The position numbers and the translations under genes are program-made. Under the pieces are notes generated by a model. The model ran no database searches. It worked only from the letters and a program-made list of their open reading frames with translations, and was not told where the DNA came from. From Pseudomonas synxantha BG33R (GTDB taxonomy: Bacteria; Pseudomonadota; Gammaproteobacteria; Pseudomonadales; Pseudomonadaceae): a DNA stretch of 64,000 bases. Positions 43,347 to 53,634 of the stretch are shown here, piece after piece; position 1 is the first letter of the stretch, and each line of letters opens with the position of its first letter. The DNA lies in assembly GCF_000263715.2 (NCBI RefSeq), contig NZ_CM001514.1:1660936-1724935 (forward strand), read 5' to 3'.

Positions 43347-45377
43347 ATGTCTGAGTACGATCCGCTTAATCCGCCTTCCAGTCGTGGCACAAAAGCAGGT
43401 GTGCTGGTCCTGGATGCACCTGTTGCACCTGATGTATTAGACCTTGAGGCAGATGACCGCGGTCATAAAATACCGGTATTTTTTCAAAGCACAGGGCTGA
43501 GGGTTGAAGTGCCTACGTTGTGGCCCGGCAATAATGTACTTGATCCAGGGGATGTCACTCTTGTCCAGTGGTTCTTGGGGGACGAGATGTTTGATGAGAA
43601 GAGGCTGGAGGCGCCTTATGATGCTAGCGACCTGCCTGACGTTGACTCTCTGGTACCTCCCCATCTCATGGAAGTACCCGGCCTGCATAGATTGCGCTAC
43701 GAGGTCATATTAAGAGAATCAAGTGGTAACCCAGGGGGGCCTTCGTTTTCGACAATATTGGACAGTGACAAGGTCGGGCCAAATAACGGCTTGCGTGGTC
43801 CGCGTTTCCAGCTCCCGCAGGTCATCGAAGATGACGGCGTAACGGATGAATATCTGGATAATCCCGCCAATCTGGACAGAGTGACAGCTACTATTGATTT
43901 GATATGGCCGGACATACGTTTGGGGGATGTGGTGGAGGCTTATTTAATACCACTGCCTTTTCTCAAGCCTTTGCGCAAACGTCCACGCCATTTGGACATC
44001 GTTGCCACCACCACCATTGTTCAAGCGCACAAGGATGGGGCTCGGCCCATCGAGGTGCATTTCCCGGGCGCTTTTCTTCGCGGTCTGGCCAATCGGGAGT
44101 ACAACGCTCAGTACTTTTTGAAAGACCGCTCGGGGCGTGAGTCGGGCCCATCACGTACCGCTCCCCTGTTAATCAATCTGACGCCTACGCCCACCGACCT
44201 GCGTCCGGTTGAAATTCCGCAGTTGGATGATGGGCGTATAACCCTCAATGACGCCCGTGCTGAAGGCGGGGTATATATGAATATCCTCGAAGTACTCGGC
44301 TCAACAGAAGGGGATCGTCTCCTACCGTCATGGGATCTTATACCGCTGGACCCCATCGTTATTTCAGCTTTTCAGGATTGGCCTATCAGGGTGCCGATTC
44401 CGTATTCGGTGTTGGCCAGCGGCGGTTACGAGTTCGTTTCCGGGACTGTGAGGGCAGAATACAGTTGGCAGAGAGGCGTTGCCCCCTCCAGGCCATCGAT
44501 CACCCGCTTTGCTGCTGTGGATCTGACGGTTGCCGGGCCGGTGAGCCCGAATAACCCAAACCCTATCAACCTATTGCTGGACGTGGTGACAGTGAAGGGG
44601 GTAGATGGTGACAACCAATTGACTATCAACGACGAGGGTAAGCCGGTACGCGTGATTACCTCGTTGTATGGCGCGCCCGATGTTGATCAAAAGTTGGAAC
44701 TGATGGCAGGGAGCTTTCCCGGGCCCATCGCGACCTACACCGTACAAGCGGGAGATAGCGCGGGTCGGGAAATTGAGTGGTTCGTCGACTGGAACATCAT
44801 CGAGCTTTTAGATACAGGTTGGGTTCCTTTCTTTTACTGGACCTTCAACGGGGTCAACCGGCAACGCGCGCCAGACACACCGGTAATGATCAATACGGTG
44901 CCTATCGTTGGGCTCAAACCCCTTGAGTATGTCGGAGTCAACTACGGACCTGGCCCGGACGCTGGGTTTATCAGCTGCCATCTGCGACCTTGGGTAAACG
45001 GAGCCGGCGTTAAAATACCCGGGGATCCAACGCTGTTGGACGGCGGTGATGAGGTGCTTTTGCACTGGGCCAGTTATGCGCACCCTAATGGTTTCGCCGG
45101 CGCTGTCATTCCTGACACCATCAAGTCCTTCAGCCATACGCTGACGGCCCGAGAAGCCCGTGAGGGATATGTCTTTCAGATTCCGTTTGACCCATACATC
45201 TTGCTTCCGGGGCTGATCAAGCCACCAGAAGGGCAAACCAACCCTCGGCATGGCTCTGCGGTTGCGCGCTACCAGATCATCAAACCGGCAGGTGCAGGCA
45301 TGGGGTATTCCGAGCGTAAGTTGGTGTTCATCACATTGATTCGGCCCAACTCACCGCCTTGCGTGTCGGACGATTAG
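43347..45377 (+). CDS. Large Ig-like repeat protein, no signal peptide
   Basis: A 676-residue acidic protein I do not recognise by name. It begins MSEYDPLNPPSSRG without a signal peptide or membrane helix. About five loosely similar units of 120-130 residues follow, each with a beta-rich pattern around GD-V-x-W or LGDVVEAYL, like bacterial Ig-like domains; examples are WPGNNVLDPGDVTLVQWFL and WPDIRLGDVVEAYLIPLP. AGGAGA lies 7 bp before the ATG. It shares an upstream palindrome with two other Ig-repeat genes in the island. Secretion route and function are unknown; adhesin or exopolymer-binding protein is a guess. Confidence 0.75.
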   Translation: MSEYDPLNPPSSRGTKAGVLVLDAPVAPDVLDLEADDRGHKIPVFFQSTGLRVEVPTLWPGNNVLDPGDVTLVQWFLGDEMFDEKRLEAPYDASDLPDVDSLVPPHLMEVPGLHRLRYEVILRESSGNPGGPSFSTILDSDKVGPNNGLRGPRFQLPQVIEDDGVTDEYLDNPANLDRVTATIDLIWPDIRLGDVVEAYLIPLPFLKPLRKRPRHLDIVATTTIVQAHKDGARPIEVHFPGAFLRGLANREYNAQYFLKDRSGRESGPSRTAPLLINLTPTPTDLRPVEIPQLDDGRITLNDARAEGGVYMNILEVLGSTEGDRLLPSWDLIPLDPIVISAFQDWPIRVPIPYSVLASGGYEFVSGTVRAEYSWQRGVAPSRPSITRFAAVDLTVAGPVSPNNPNPINLLLDVVTVKGVDGDNQLTINDEGKPVRVITSLYGAPDVDQKLELMAGSFPGPIATYTVQAGDSAGREIEWFVDWNIIELLDTGWVPFFYWTFNGVNRQRAPDTPVMINTVPIVGLKPLEYVGVNYGPGPDAGFISCHLRPWVNGAGVKIPGDPTLLDGGDEVLLHWASYAHPNGFAGAVIPDTIKSFSHTLTAREAREGYVFQIPFDPYILLPGLIKPPEGQTNPRHGSAVARYQIIKPAGAGMGYSERKLVFITLIRPNSPPCVSDD

Positions 45378-45459
45378 GCGTAGTGGCGAAGGGTGCAATG
45401 TACTTGTAGTGGAGGAGGTGCTCGTGGTTGCGAGCATCACAGTCGAGCCGCAAGGGATA

Positions 45460-45475
45460 CTGTCAAGTTTGACAG
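45460..45475. promoter_or_regulatory. Shared palindrome copy 2 (CTGTCA-AGTT-TGACAG)
   Basis: A perfect 6-bp inverted repeat with 4-bp spacer, 164 bp before the second Ig-repeat gene. The surrounding 262-bp gap otherwise shows only an acacccgggtgt palindrome near 45578 and a TTGAGGAG ribosome site. Confidence 0.7.
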
Positions 45476-45639
45476 TTACGCGTTAAAGGGAAATGGCATT
45501 AAATGAATGAGACGCCAGCAGGTTTGCCAATTCAGACCTCTGCAGGGTCGGTATACGTTTAGAAAATGACACCCGGGTGTTTAGTCTTACCGTCGTTTTA
45601 TGCCCGGACAGATACTTATTCTTTTGAGGAGTTTGAATC

Positions 45640-47574
45640 ATGTCCAACACATCCAGTAAACCTGTTAGTCACGACCCTGTAGGCCCCATGGAAGAGTGGG
45701 AAGAACCCGTTACCGATCCCACATATTTACCTGCTCCGACGATCCCTGGTTTATTGGCGGCCATTGATGGCGACAACCACCGGAATGTGGTGCCAAGGGC
45801 GCTTCAATTGAGCGGACTCAGTCTAAGGGTTGACCTGTGGGACCGTACCGGCTTTATTAATGACTTCGATACACTCACCGTCTCTGTGAATGACCGGCCG
45901 GTACATATTGAGACCTACGACGCAGCTATCACTTTACCTGATCCGGTAATTGTGGATTTGGGCCCCAAGTCGGCCTTGCAAACCAACGGTGTCAAAGACA
46001 TTAGCGTTCATGTGCTCAACCTCAGCGGCAATGACGTTAATTACAACATCAATCGGGTTTACGTAGACGCGCAGGACCCTAACTATGGCAATCAACCTTC
46101 GAGGGTCATAATAGAAGATTACGGCCCCGAACTGACCCCAGCCTTTCTCGTGGGTAAACCGGGTTTGGAGTTCACCATTCCCACGCCGGCAGACCGGCGT
46201 GGCGGTGATACTTATCGAGTACTTGTGGGAAGTAATATCGTTGCGATCGAGGATGACGTGCCGGTGACAGGCGACATTACTGGTCATATTCCAACTGCAA
46301 CGATTCTTGAGCGGTCAGGTTCGATAGACGTGAGATATAACCTGGCTGATCGGTCTGGCAACACGACTACGTTGTCTATTCCAAACTACGTACAAGTGAG
46401 TCTGAACGAAGCGCCCGTGTTTGGTCCCGTCAGTGTGTTGGAAGCGCCATTGGTTGATAAAGCAGAGGCCCGTAACGGCGCAACGGTGCGGTTGGAAAGC
46501 CTGACCGGCCATTTGCAGAACGACACCCTGGTCGTGTTATGGGGGACTATTGAGATCTATCGTCAATCTGTTGGCATGCCCGTTTTCCCAATTGACATCC
46601 CTGCACGTTTTGCAGCTATTGCGGCAGGCGGGAATTTCTATACGGCGGATATCAAAGTCATGATTGAGCGCCAAAGCAGCCCCACTTACAACGCAGCTGT
46701 GGTGCAAGTGGATGTCGACCTGCGTGAGCCCGGTGGGCAAAACCCTGGTGAAGGCCCTGTAGACACAAACTTGGCACAGCCCGTTCTGCTCGGTGGGGGC
46801 CCCGACCCCAAACCCGATAACCGCCTCTTCGAGAAAGATCGCAACTTCGATGCCACCGTCACTTTCACCCTACCACCGGGGCTGGAAGTGGGTGATTTCA
46901 TTGACTATGTCTATGGGGGGGATGTCGTTGGGACTTACTCGGTAACCGGGGTGGAAGCGGCCGATTTTCCGGTGCCTTTTACCGTGCCGTGGGCCACTAT
47001 CGATGTCAAGGGCAACGGCACCATTGAAACCCACTGCGTTATTCGGGATGCCATCAACTATAAGCATTCTCCGAATCAAGATGTTGTCGTGGAGATCTTC
47101 AACATCGGTAGCCTGACGCCTGTGACCTTTGAAAATGCCATCGTTATTACAGGCAACCCGAACTTCACCTATGCCATTAACTGTGCTCGGCAGCCTTGGC
47201 TAGGTGTGCCTGTCAAGATTCTGGATCCCGGGCTCGTGGTTGGCGACAAAGTGCGCATCGAGGCTCTCAGATACGCGTTCAACGCTCCTGGCGCGCCTGT
47301 CGGGGCGCCCATAGAGACCGCTGAATTCGAACTCAACAGTGAGCATGTCAATCTTGGCTTGACCGTCCCGCTGGATTTGAAGGTCTGGCTTCAAGACGTC
47401 ACAGGCAATAATGGCCGAGGCATCGTCGGTGTGCGTTGGAGGCTTCTGCGCCCCTCCACGGGAGATCGGGGCAGGTCCGACGAGGTGAGGGCAGCCTGGG
47501 ATCTGGTTGGTTCGGGAGGCAACATTCCTGGCTATTGTGTTCCGGGTGCGTCGCGCGTCAAAGGTACGCTTTGA
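45640..47574 (+). CDS. Second large Ig-like repeat protein, no signal peptide
   Basis: A 644-residue protein, apparently a distant paralogue of the 676-residue protein. It starts MSNTSSKPVSHDPVGPMEEW, again without a signal peptide. Five repeat units can be traced, with strands such as LSLRVDLWDRTG, LEFTIPTPADRRGGDTYRV, ATVRLESLTGHLQNDTLVV, DATVTFTLPPGLEVGDFIDY and VPVKILDPGLVVGDKVRIEAL. The gene ends in a strong terminator 14 bp after the stop. The role is unknown. Confidence 0.75.
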   Translation: MSNTSSKPVSHDPVGPMEEWEEPVTDPTYLPAPTIPGLLAAIDGDNHRNVVPRALQLSGLSLRVDLWDRTGFINDFDTLTVSVNDRPVHIETYDAAITLPDPVIVDLGPKSALQTNGVKDISVHVLNLSGNDVNYNINRVYVDAQDPNYGNQPSRVIIEDYGPELTPAFLVGKPGLEFTIPTPADRRGGDTYRVLVGSNIVAIEDDVPVTGDITGHIPTATILERSGSIDVRYNLADRSGNTTTLSIPNYVQVSLNEAPVFGPVSVLEAPLVDKAEARNGATVRLESLTGHLQNDTLVVLWGTIEIYRQSVGMPVFPIDIPARFAAIAAGGNFYTADIKVMIERQSSPTYNAAVVQVDVDLREPGGQNPGEGPVDTNLAQPVLLGGGPDPKPDNRLFEKDRNFDATVTFTLPPGLEVGDFIDYVYGGDVVGTYSVTGVEAADFPVPFTVPWATIDVKGNGTIETHCVIRDAINYKHSPNQDVVVEIFNIGSLTPVTFENAIVITGNPNFTYAINCARQPWLGVPVKILDPGLVVGDKVRIEALRYAFNAPGAPVGAPIETAEFELNSEHVNLGLTVPLDLKVWLQDVTGNNGRGIVGVRWRLLRPSTGDRGRSDEVRAAWDLVGSGGNIPGYCVPGASRVKGTL

Positions 47575-47587
47575 TTGACTGTCGGGG

Positions 47588-47621
47588 CCCCACCCTCTCG
47601 CTTGAGAGGGTGGGGTTTTTT
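47588..47621 (+). terminator. Strong intrinsic terminator after the second Ig-repeat gene
   Basis: ccccaccctctc-gctt-gagagggtgggg, a perfect 12-bp stem with a 4-base loop, followed by six T. It isolates the autotransporter from upstream transcription. Confidence 0.95.
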
Positions 47622-47756
47622 ATTAAGTTTGTACTTTAAGGAAAGTCCTACGCTCTTTGGGAACTCACGTTATTAGTCTCTGCACCGTGGAAAACGGAAA
47701 CCTCTTCGATACGGGTTCCGGGTTCGAACTGGTACTTAATTCTGAGGCTACACAAC

Positions 47757-50061
47757 ATGATTTCTCCTACTTCCCAGCGTTTTCGTTATTCGCGTTTATC
47801 ATCGATCATCAAGCTCGTAGCCGCCGCACCGTTATGCCTGTTGAGTCAACAGGCAATGTCGACGATTGTGGTGGACGGAACGGTGGGCAGCGGCAAATAT
47901 GACGTCCGCCCGGGGTCCGCAGCCAGCGACTATCTGGCCCAAAAAGGTGCGACGCTTACTGTTCACAAGAACGCCAACGTTAAAGAAATACGTGCGACGA
48001 GCGGGTCGACCTTGACGTTGACAGGCGCCACTGTGAGTTCTGTCCATGGCTCCCAGGCGGCCATTGCGCTCAGCAATTCAAGCGCCACTATTTCCGACGC
48101 GCGCATTACCAGCCACACCAGTGGCGGCTTGAACGTGGCTCGCCAGGTGGGCGCGACCACGGGGTCCTACGCACAAGTCGACAATAGTGAAATCACTGGA
48201 GCGACCTATGGGGCCAACGTCACGTCCCATAGCCTTCTGGAGTTGAACAACTCTGTGCTGGTGGGCCAACGCCAGCAAGGGTTGAGGCTCCTGGGAGGGG
48301 CCGCAATCGCCACGGGCAGCGAAATTACCGGTGGTACCACGGGCGTTGTGATGTCCCTTGAAAGTGCAACTGCCCTTGAGTCGCCTCATCTGATACTCGA
48401 CGGCTCGCGTGTGACGGGCCTCGATGGCCCCGCGATTAATGTGCGGGGGCCGATCACGGCTGAAATCGACGTGACCAATGGTTCGTCCCTGCAGGGTCAG
48501 AACGGTAACATGCTCGAGCTGACCCAGGGCGGCTCGGCCAACATGCGCGTGCGCTTCAGCGAGTTGGATGGCAATATTCAGGTGGGTGCCGACAGCGCGT
48601 TGGACCTTAACCTGGACCACGCAATTCTGACGGGTGATGTCATCAACAACGGCGGCAGTGCCAGTGTTGGTGTGAACAATGGCTCGGTGCTTACCGGCCG
48701 CCTGGAGAATGTCGACAAGCTGGCGGTCAACACTGATGCTACCTGGGTGATGGTCGACAACCAGCACGTGGGCGACTTGTCCCTGAGTGGCGGTAACGTC
48801 AAGTTTGGCGAAACCGGCACGTTCTACCAATTGGACGTGGACAACCTGTCAGGCAATGGCACGTTCGTCATGAGCGCGGATTTCGCTACCTTGACCGGCG
48901 ATTTCCTGAATGTCACCGGCACTTCTTCGGGCGACCATAAACTGCTGATCGCCAGCAGCGGCGCCGATCCGTTGTCAGAAGATCGCCTGCACGTGGTGCA
49001 CACCGAAGACGGTGGCGCCAAGTTCAGCCTGGCCGGGGACCGGGTGGATGTCGGCACCTATTCCTATAGCCTGGTCGATGACAACGAAGGCAAGGACTGG
49101 CTGCTGGACCCCGGCAGCAAGGTGATCAGCCCGAGCACCAACTCCGTGCTGGCCCTGGCCAACGCAGCGCCGAGTGTGTTGTACGGTGAAATGACCAACC
49201 TGCGTACCCGCATGGGTGAGCTGCGTCATAGCGACGGTCAATCGACCGGGTTGTGGAGCCGTGCCTATGGCAACAAATTTGAAGTGAACAACAGCGATAA
49301 AGGCATGCAGTACAACCAGACCCAGCGTGGTTTCACCCTGGGTGCCGACGTGCCGACGTGCCGACGTGCCGCTGTCCGGTGGCGATGGCCAATGGCTGGC
49401 AGGCTTCATGGCCGGTCACAGCACCTCGGACCTGGACCTGAGCCGCGGCAGCAAGGCTAGCGTCGACAGCTACTACCTGGGCGGTTATGCCACCTGGATG
49501 GACGCGCAAAGTGGTCTTTACTTCGATGGTGTGCTCAAGTTCAACCGCTTGCACAACGAGTCCAACGTGGCCATGAGCGACGGCAAGAAAGCCAAGGGCA
49601 ACTACACGCAAAACGCGGTCACGGCTTCTGCTGAAGTGGGGCGTAATATCAAGCTGGATGACGGTTACTTCGTCGAGCCTTACGGCCAGTTGGCCACGGC
49701 GATCATCCAGCGCCAGAGCTACGAACTGGACAACGGTCTGCAAGCCGAAGGCGCACGTACGGCCTCGGTGGTGGGTAAGCTGGGTGTGACTGCCGGGCGC
49801 GATATCCAGTTGGAAAGCGGCAGCGTGTTGCAGCCGTACCTGCGTACTGCAGTGGCCCATGAGTTCAACCAGAGCAACAAGGTGTCCGTCAACGGCAACA
49901 GCTTCAACAACGACCTGTCGGGATCGCGGGTTGAGATGGCTGCCGGTGTCGCCATGGCGGTGTCGAAGAACTGGAAAGTGCATGCCGATGTGGAGCGTAG
50001 CATGGGCAAGAGCATTGACCAGCCTTGGGGCGTGAACGTGGGGTTGCGTTACGACTTTTAA
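47757..50061 (+). pseudogene. Pertactin-type autotransporter, frameshifted at an 8-bp tandem repeat
   Basis: A type V secreted surface protein. In the first frame (to 49460): signal sequence (about residues 1-36, extended type), a beta-helix passenger with many LTLTGATVSSVHG / NSEITGATYGANV-like turns, the junction LYGEMTNLRTRMGELR, and the first barrel strands (GLWSRAYGNKFEVNNSDKG). At GCCGACGT x3 the frame is lost. The rest of the barrel continues in another frame (about 49368-50061), ending in VNVGLRYDF. Removing two repeat units, or adding one, gives one open frame (762 aa with one copy), where GADVPLSGGDGQWLAG matches the family. As sequenced the barrel is cut, so no secretion is expected. 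This may be a phase-variable OFF state. Confidence 0.85.
49344..49371 (+). repeat. 8-bp tandem repeat GCCGACGT, 3.5 copies, at the autotransporter frameshift
   Basis: gccgacgt at 49344, 49352 and 49360, then the partial unit gccg at 49368. The conserved protein sequence needs just one unit (GADVPL), so two units (16 bp) are extra and shift the frame. Units of 8 bp change the reading frame with each gain or loss, as in contingency loci. Confidence 0.9.
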
Positions 50062-50090
50062 GGATGTGAACGTCTCACGTGTAACGCGGT

Positions 50091-50128
50091 AAAAAAGCCC
50101 CGGATCTTGCGAATCGGGGCTTTTTTTT
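50091..50128. terminator. Bidirectional intrinsic terminator between autotransporter and third Ig-repeat gene
   Basis: aaaaaagccccg-atcttgcgaat-cggggctttttttt: a stem with an A-run before and a T-run after, so it can stop transcripts from both sides. Confidence 0.9.
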
Positions 50129-50148
50129 ACCTACAGAGTTGCAGTGGG

Positions 50149-53100
50149 TTATGCAGAGAAAACGGTCACAGTGTGACCGCCGGCGTTAGCAACATAGAAT
50201 TTTGAACCATTCGGGAGTACGGCAACGCCTCGTGGCTGGTTGAGACCGGTGAAAGTGTCAATGACCTCCTCCGTGTTGACATCAATTATTTTCAATGAGT
50301 TGCCGGTGTTCTCTGTGATATAGGCATGTTCAATCACAGGGTTGATAGCCACTCCATAGGGTTGAAGGAAACCACTGAGAGTCTTATGAGCGATGTTGGT
50401 TCCTGCGTTAACGATGATGACATTATTGGAATTCTGGTTCGTTAAATAGACACGCGGTGTTGCGATGTTGTGCGGGCTGTACGCAATATCCCTCGGGTAG
50501 TTGAAGCCGGGGATCCCGGTGCCAACCAGTTGATTTGTTGATGTGTCGAGGATCGACACCCTACTGTAGTCTGCAATGTAAAGACGGCTATTGGAGGGGT
50601 TTAAAGCAATGCCCGTTGGATAGAGTATTTTGATACTGGATAGACGCCCTCTGCTGGCCACATCATGTACGTAAATGTAGCCATCCGCATTGCACGTCAC
50701 GTACATACGTGTCGCCCTGTCATTTATGACTATGCCATGGGGAGCATTGAAGCCGGGGATTCTTGGGAGTAGCTCTTTGTAGTCGGCGGTTGAGAATATG
50801 GAAACTGTCTTGTCTCCCAGATTGCCCACATACAGAAGCGAACCGTCCGGATGTACTGCAAGACTGTATGGGCCGTTCAGCCCGGTAATAGTATGTATGA
50901 CTTTGTCTGTGGTCGTATCGATAACCGATACGGAGTGGGTTGTGTTATTGGTGACGTATAAAAATTTCCCGTTGGGGCTCGTGACCAGCCAAGTTGGCGT
51001 ACCACCTACGTCAATATGGTTTATTATTCCTATCGCTTTCTTTATTTTATAGGGCGGCGGAACACCAAGGCGGGTTGCTGAGTTGAGATCACCAACTCCA
51101 TTTAAGGAGACCCTGACCTCCACTGTGACGTCGCTGCCATTCGGTTGGCTGGGTAAGTAGTCAGCAGGTATCTCTTTCACTATTCTCTTGGCTGTGAATT
51201 CCTCCGGTGAAACTTTTCCAGTCAGCAAGCGGTTACTTTGGCTTTTGAGATTAATGAAATACTCTTGATTTAATCCCATAAATGGATAGTCGAGGGTGAG
51301 TACGTTATTTTTACGGTTGGCGTCAATGACACCTCCTACCGCTTCGGGTATGCTCACCACGTTCAGTAGTGAAGAGGGCAAGGGTTGTACTTCAAGGGTC
51401 AGCTCTTTTGAGGGGGTTTTTCCGTCCGCACTGACGACTTCATATTTGACTGTGCATGTACCTTCCAAGTTGGCTGCTACAGCGGTATTGCTTACATTGA
51501 AATCAACAAAACCCTGAGCCGAATTTCCAGATTGTGAGGGAATATAAGGAGTGCCCAGCCCTATGGCTCCCATGAAGTCCACGTTGATTTGATGGGTATC
51601 TAGCATGGGCGAATATCGGACGCGAATAGTGAATAGCGCAGGCGTCAGAACATGCGCCGGATTCATTGTCGCCTTTCCTGGGTTGATCACAGTCGCTTGT
51701 AACACTTCGGGTTCTGGCAGATTCAACGGTGCGCCGACCTTCATGATGAGCGCGTGTGAAAAGCGTGTACGTTCATATTCTTTGGACAGGGTGTAATAGA
51801 TTCGCGCCGAGTAGTTTTTGTTTTTCTCTACCGTTAACTGGTCTACGAAAAAATACAAGTCTTCATTGAGCCAATTCTGGGTGATTTTGAAGGGTTGAGG
51901 TTTTGCACTTCCTCCCGCCACACTGCCCTCAAAGTGCAGGGTGACAATGCTGTCCAAGGTAAATGCGGCGTTTTTTCGAGCAACGATAGTTGCGCCATAC
52001 TTTGAGACTTCTGGGTTATACACAAAGTCTGGTGGCGGAGCTTCTTCAACCATGGGGGCTGGCAAAGAGGCGACGATGTCCCCAATCTCGAGATGTATAG
52101 ACTGGGATTCACGTGAGGGGCCAGGTTTCTCGGGCGTTACAATATACGAGATCTCAAGCGTGCCACCTTCCAATTTGGCTATTTCACCCTCTGGCCCATT
52201 GATCAGTCGGATAGTTATTGGCCCGCTACCCGCTGGGCGTGGCCCGACTTCCCGGTAGTAACCCGTGCCATTGGCAAGGGTGCCAACCAGTTTGAGCTTA
52301 ATGCTTGCGAATGCTGTTTGCCCAGTAAAAGGCTCGATTCGTACTGTAACAGTTGCTGAATCAGGCTTTAAATTTCCATCAGGCGCTTCAAGTACCAACG
52401 GCGGTGGCAATCCTTTTGAGTTTCCGGTGCCGATGATGTTTACCACCTCAACTTGTGAACTTCGGTTAGGTGTAACTCCCGCGCGGATTCGCTCGTAGCG
52501 CAAGCGCAAACTGCCTTTGACCAATGGCCATAGATCCTCAAAGGGAAGAAGAATTCTTGCGTCCCGTGTAACGCTCAGTACCTCGTACTCGTAAGACTTT
52601 TTGATGATGACGTGATCTTCTGTACGCCCTTCGGCTTGTATTTGTATCAGATCCCGTGGCAGATAGTCTCGGTCGCGTACGTACACAACGATTGTGGCAT
52701 CAGTCCCATTTAACTCATCGAGGTCCACTTCACCATCATTATTAGTGTCTTCAATGAACGGCTTTGGCAGTGGTGGCGTCGCATCTTTGAGGTAGACTGA
52801 AATAATTTGCATCGGAGACCAGCCCAGCGAATAGTTACCGGTCTCGTCAACTACTTCATACTCGCAGACACGCTCGCCACTGCCTATCTCCTCCCATTTT
52901 TTCTGATAGATGATTATTTTGATGGGGTCCTTGCTGGCGGCTTCGCCTTCGGTCACAGGATGCTCAATGATGACTCCATTAATACTCAGTCGAATAACAT
53001 CGCGTGTTGACCTGTGATGCCCGGCTTGGAGCGATTCATCAATGGGGTAATAGTTGATGAGAACGGCCACACCTTTTTCCGCATCTTTTTCTGTAACACC

Positions 53101-53634
53101 GTTATCGATGATTTCCCTATCGAAAATCGGCTTGGTGAGGTTTTCATTCTGAGGTGTGCTGGCGATGGGGTCGCGGCCACCAGGTTCCAGAGTATCGACC
53201 TTTAATGTGAAGTGCTTTGTTTCGTCCTTCGCACCACCTGATCCGCGTGTTACCCGGAAAAACACTGGTCCTACAGAACCCTCATTCAGTCGCAGAAAAG
53301 GAATATATAAAGGGATTTGCAGACCTTTTTCGGCTTCGTATGCGGTCACTGTATGAAATGCGACGGGCGTCGCAGTGTTTACGCAAAATAGCTCGATGAA
53401 GTCATCTTCAGCCATCTCCAGATAGGGCTTAAGAATGCACCGCAAACCCTTATCTCGCTGAACATTCAAGGCCGCTTTGTTGATGCCGCCGTCGTAGCCA
53501 ACTACGGGCGTGGTCATGTTTGGAATATTGAGCGTGAGGTCAGCGAAGGAAATGGGAGTAATGGTTTCGGGTTGGGTCAGATCTATTTCGGTGAGATTTG
53601 TTTTTTCAGTCTCTAACTGGTTTATTTGGTTCAT
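50149..53634 (-). CDS. Ig-like repeat protein with C-terminal seven-bladed YVTN/YncE-type beta-propeller
   Basis: A 1161-residue protein without signal peptide. Roughly residues 40-830 hold about six Ig-like units (examples SATVTVRIEPFTGQTAF, TIRVRYSPMLDTHQINV), one with a Ca-binding-like DTNNDGEVDLDEL. The last 300 residues form seven propeller blades, each with a G-x-x-P-x-G-(I/V)-A pattern and (L/V)Y(V/I)(T/A)N; examples are PTGIALNPSNSRLYIAD and PRGVAVLPNGSKFYVAN. The ATG at 53634 has AAGGAA upstream; a TTG at 53700 is less likely. It is transcribed towards the autotransporter, with a copy of the shared palindrome about 100 bp upstream. The function is unknown; a surface or matrix binding role is possible. 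Confidence 0.8.
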   Translation of the reverse strand: MNQINQLETEKTNLTEIDLTQPETITPISFADLTLNIPNMTTPVVGYDGGINKAALNVQRDKGLRCILKPYLEMAEDDFIELFCVNTATPVAFHTVTAYEAEKGLQIPLYIPFLRLNEGSVGPVFFRVTRGSGGAKDETKHFTLKVDTLEPGGRDPIASTPQNENLTKPIFDREIIDNGVTEKDAEKGVAVLINYYPIDESLQAGHHRSTRDVIRLSINGVIIEHPVTEGEAASKDPIKIIIYQKKWEEIGSGERVCEYEVVDETGNYSLGWSPMQIISVYLKDATPPLPKPFIEDTNNDGEVDLDELNGTDATIVVYVRDRDYLPRDLIQIQAEGRTEDHVIIKKSYEYEVLSVTRDARILLPFEDLWPLVKGSLRLRYERIRAGVTPNRSSQVEVVNIIGTGNSKGLPPPLVLEAPDGNLKPDSATVTVRIEPFTGQTAFASIKLKLVGTLANGTGYYREVGPRPAGSGPITIRLINGPEGEIAKLEGGTLEISYIVTPEKPGPSRESQSIHLEIGDIVASLPAPMVEEAPPPDFVYNPEVSKYGATIVARKNAAFTLDSIVTLHFEGSVAGGSAKPQPFKITQNWLNEDLYFFVDQLTVEKNKNYSARIYYTLSKEYERTRFSHALIMKVGAPLNLPEPEVLQATVINPGKATMNPAHVLTPALFTIRVRYSPMLDTHQINVDFMGAIGLGTPYIPSQSGNSAQGFVDFNVSNTAVAANLEGTCTVKYEVVSADGKTPSKELTLEVQPLPSSLLNVVSIPEAVGGVIDANRKNNVLTLDYPFMGLNQEYFINLKSQSNRLLTGKVSPEEFTAKRIVKEIPADYLPSQPNGSDVTVEVRVSLNGVGDLNSATRLGVPPPYKIKKAIGIINHIDVGGTPTWLVTSPNGKFLYVTNNTTHSVSVIDTTTDKVIHTITGLNGPYSLAVHPDGSLLYVGNLGDKTVSIFSTADYKELLPRIPGFNAPHGIVINDRATRMYVTCNADGYIYVHDVASRGRLSSIKILYPTGIALNPSNSRLYIADYSRVSILDTSTNQLVGTGIPGFNYPRDIAYSPHNIATPRVYLTNQNSNNVIIVNAGTNIAHKTLSGFLQPYGVAINPVIEHAYITENTGNSLKIIDVNTEEVIDTFTGLNQPRGVAVLPNGSKFYVANAGGHTVTVFSA

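Noticed and set aside
47641..47756. A fourth copy of the CTGTYA-N4-TGACAG palindrome before the autotransporter
   Set aside because: Searched by eye; only unrelated short repeats (such as ggaaagtcc) were found. The autotransporter is probably controlled differently.
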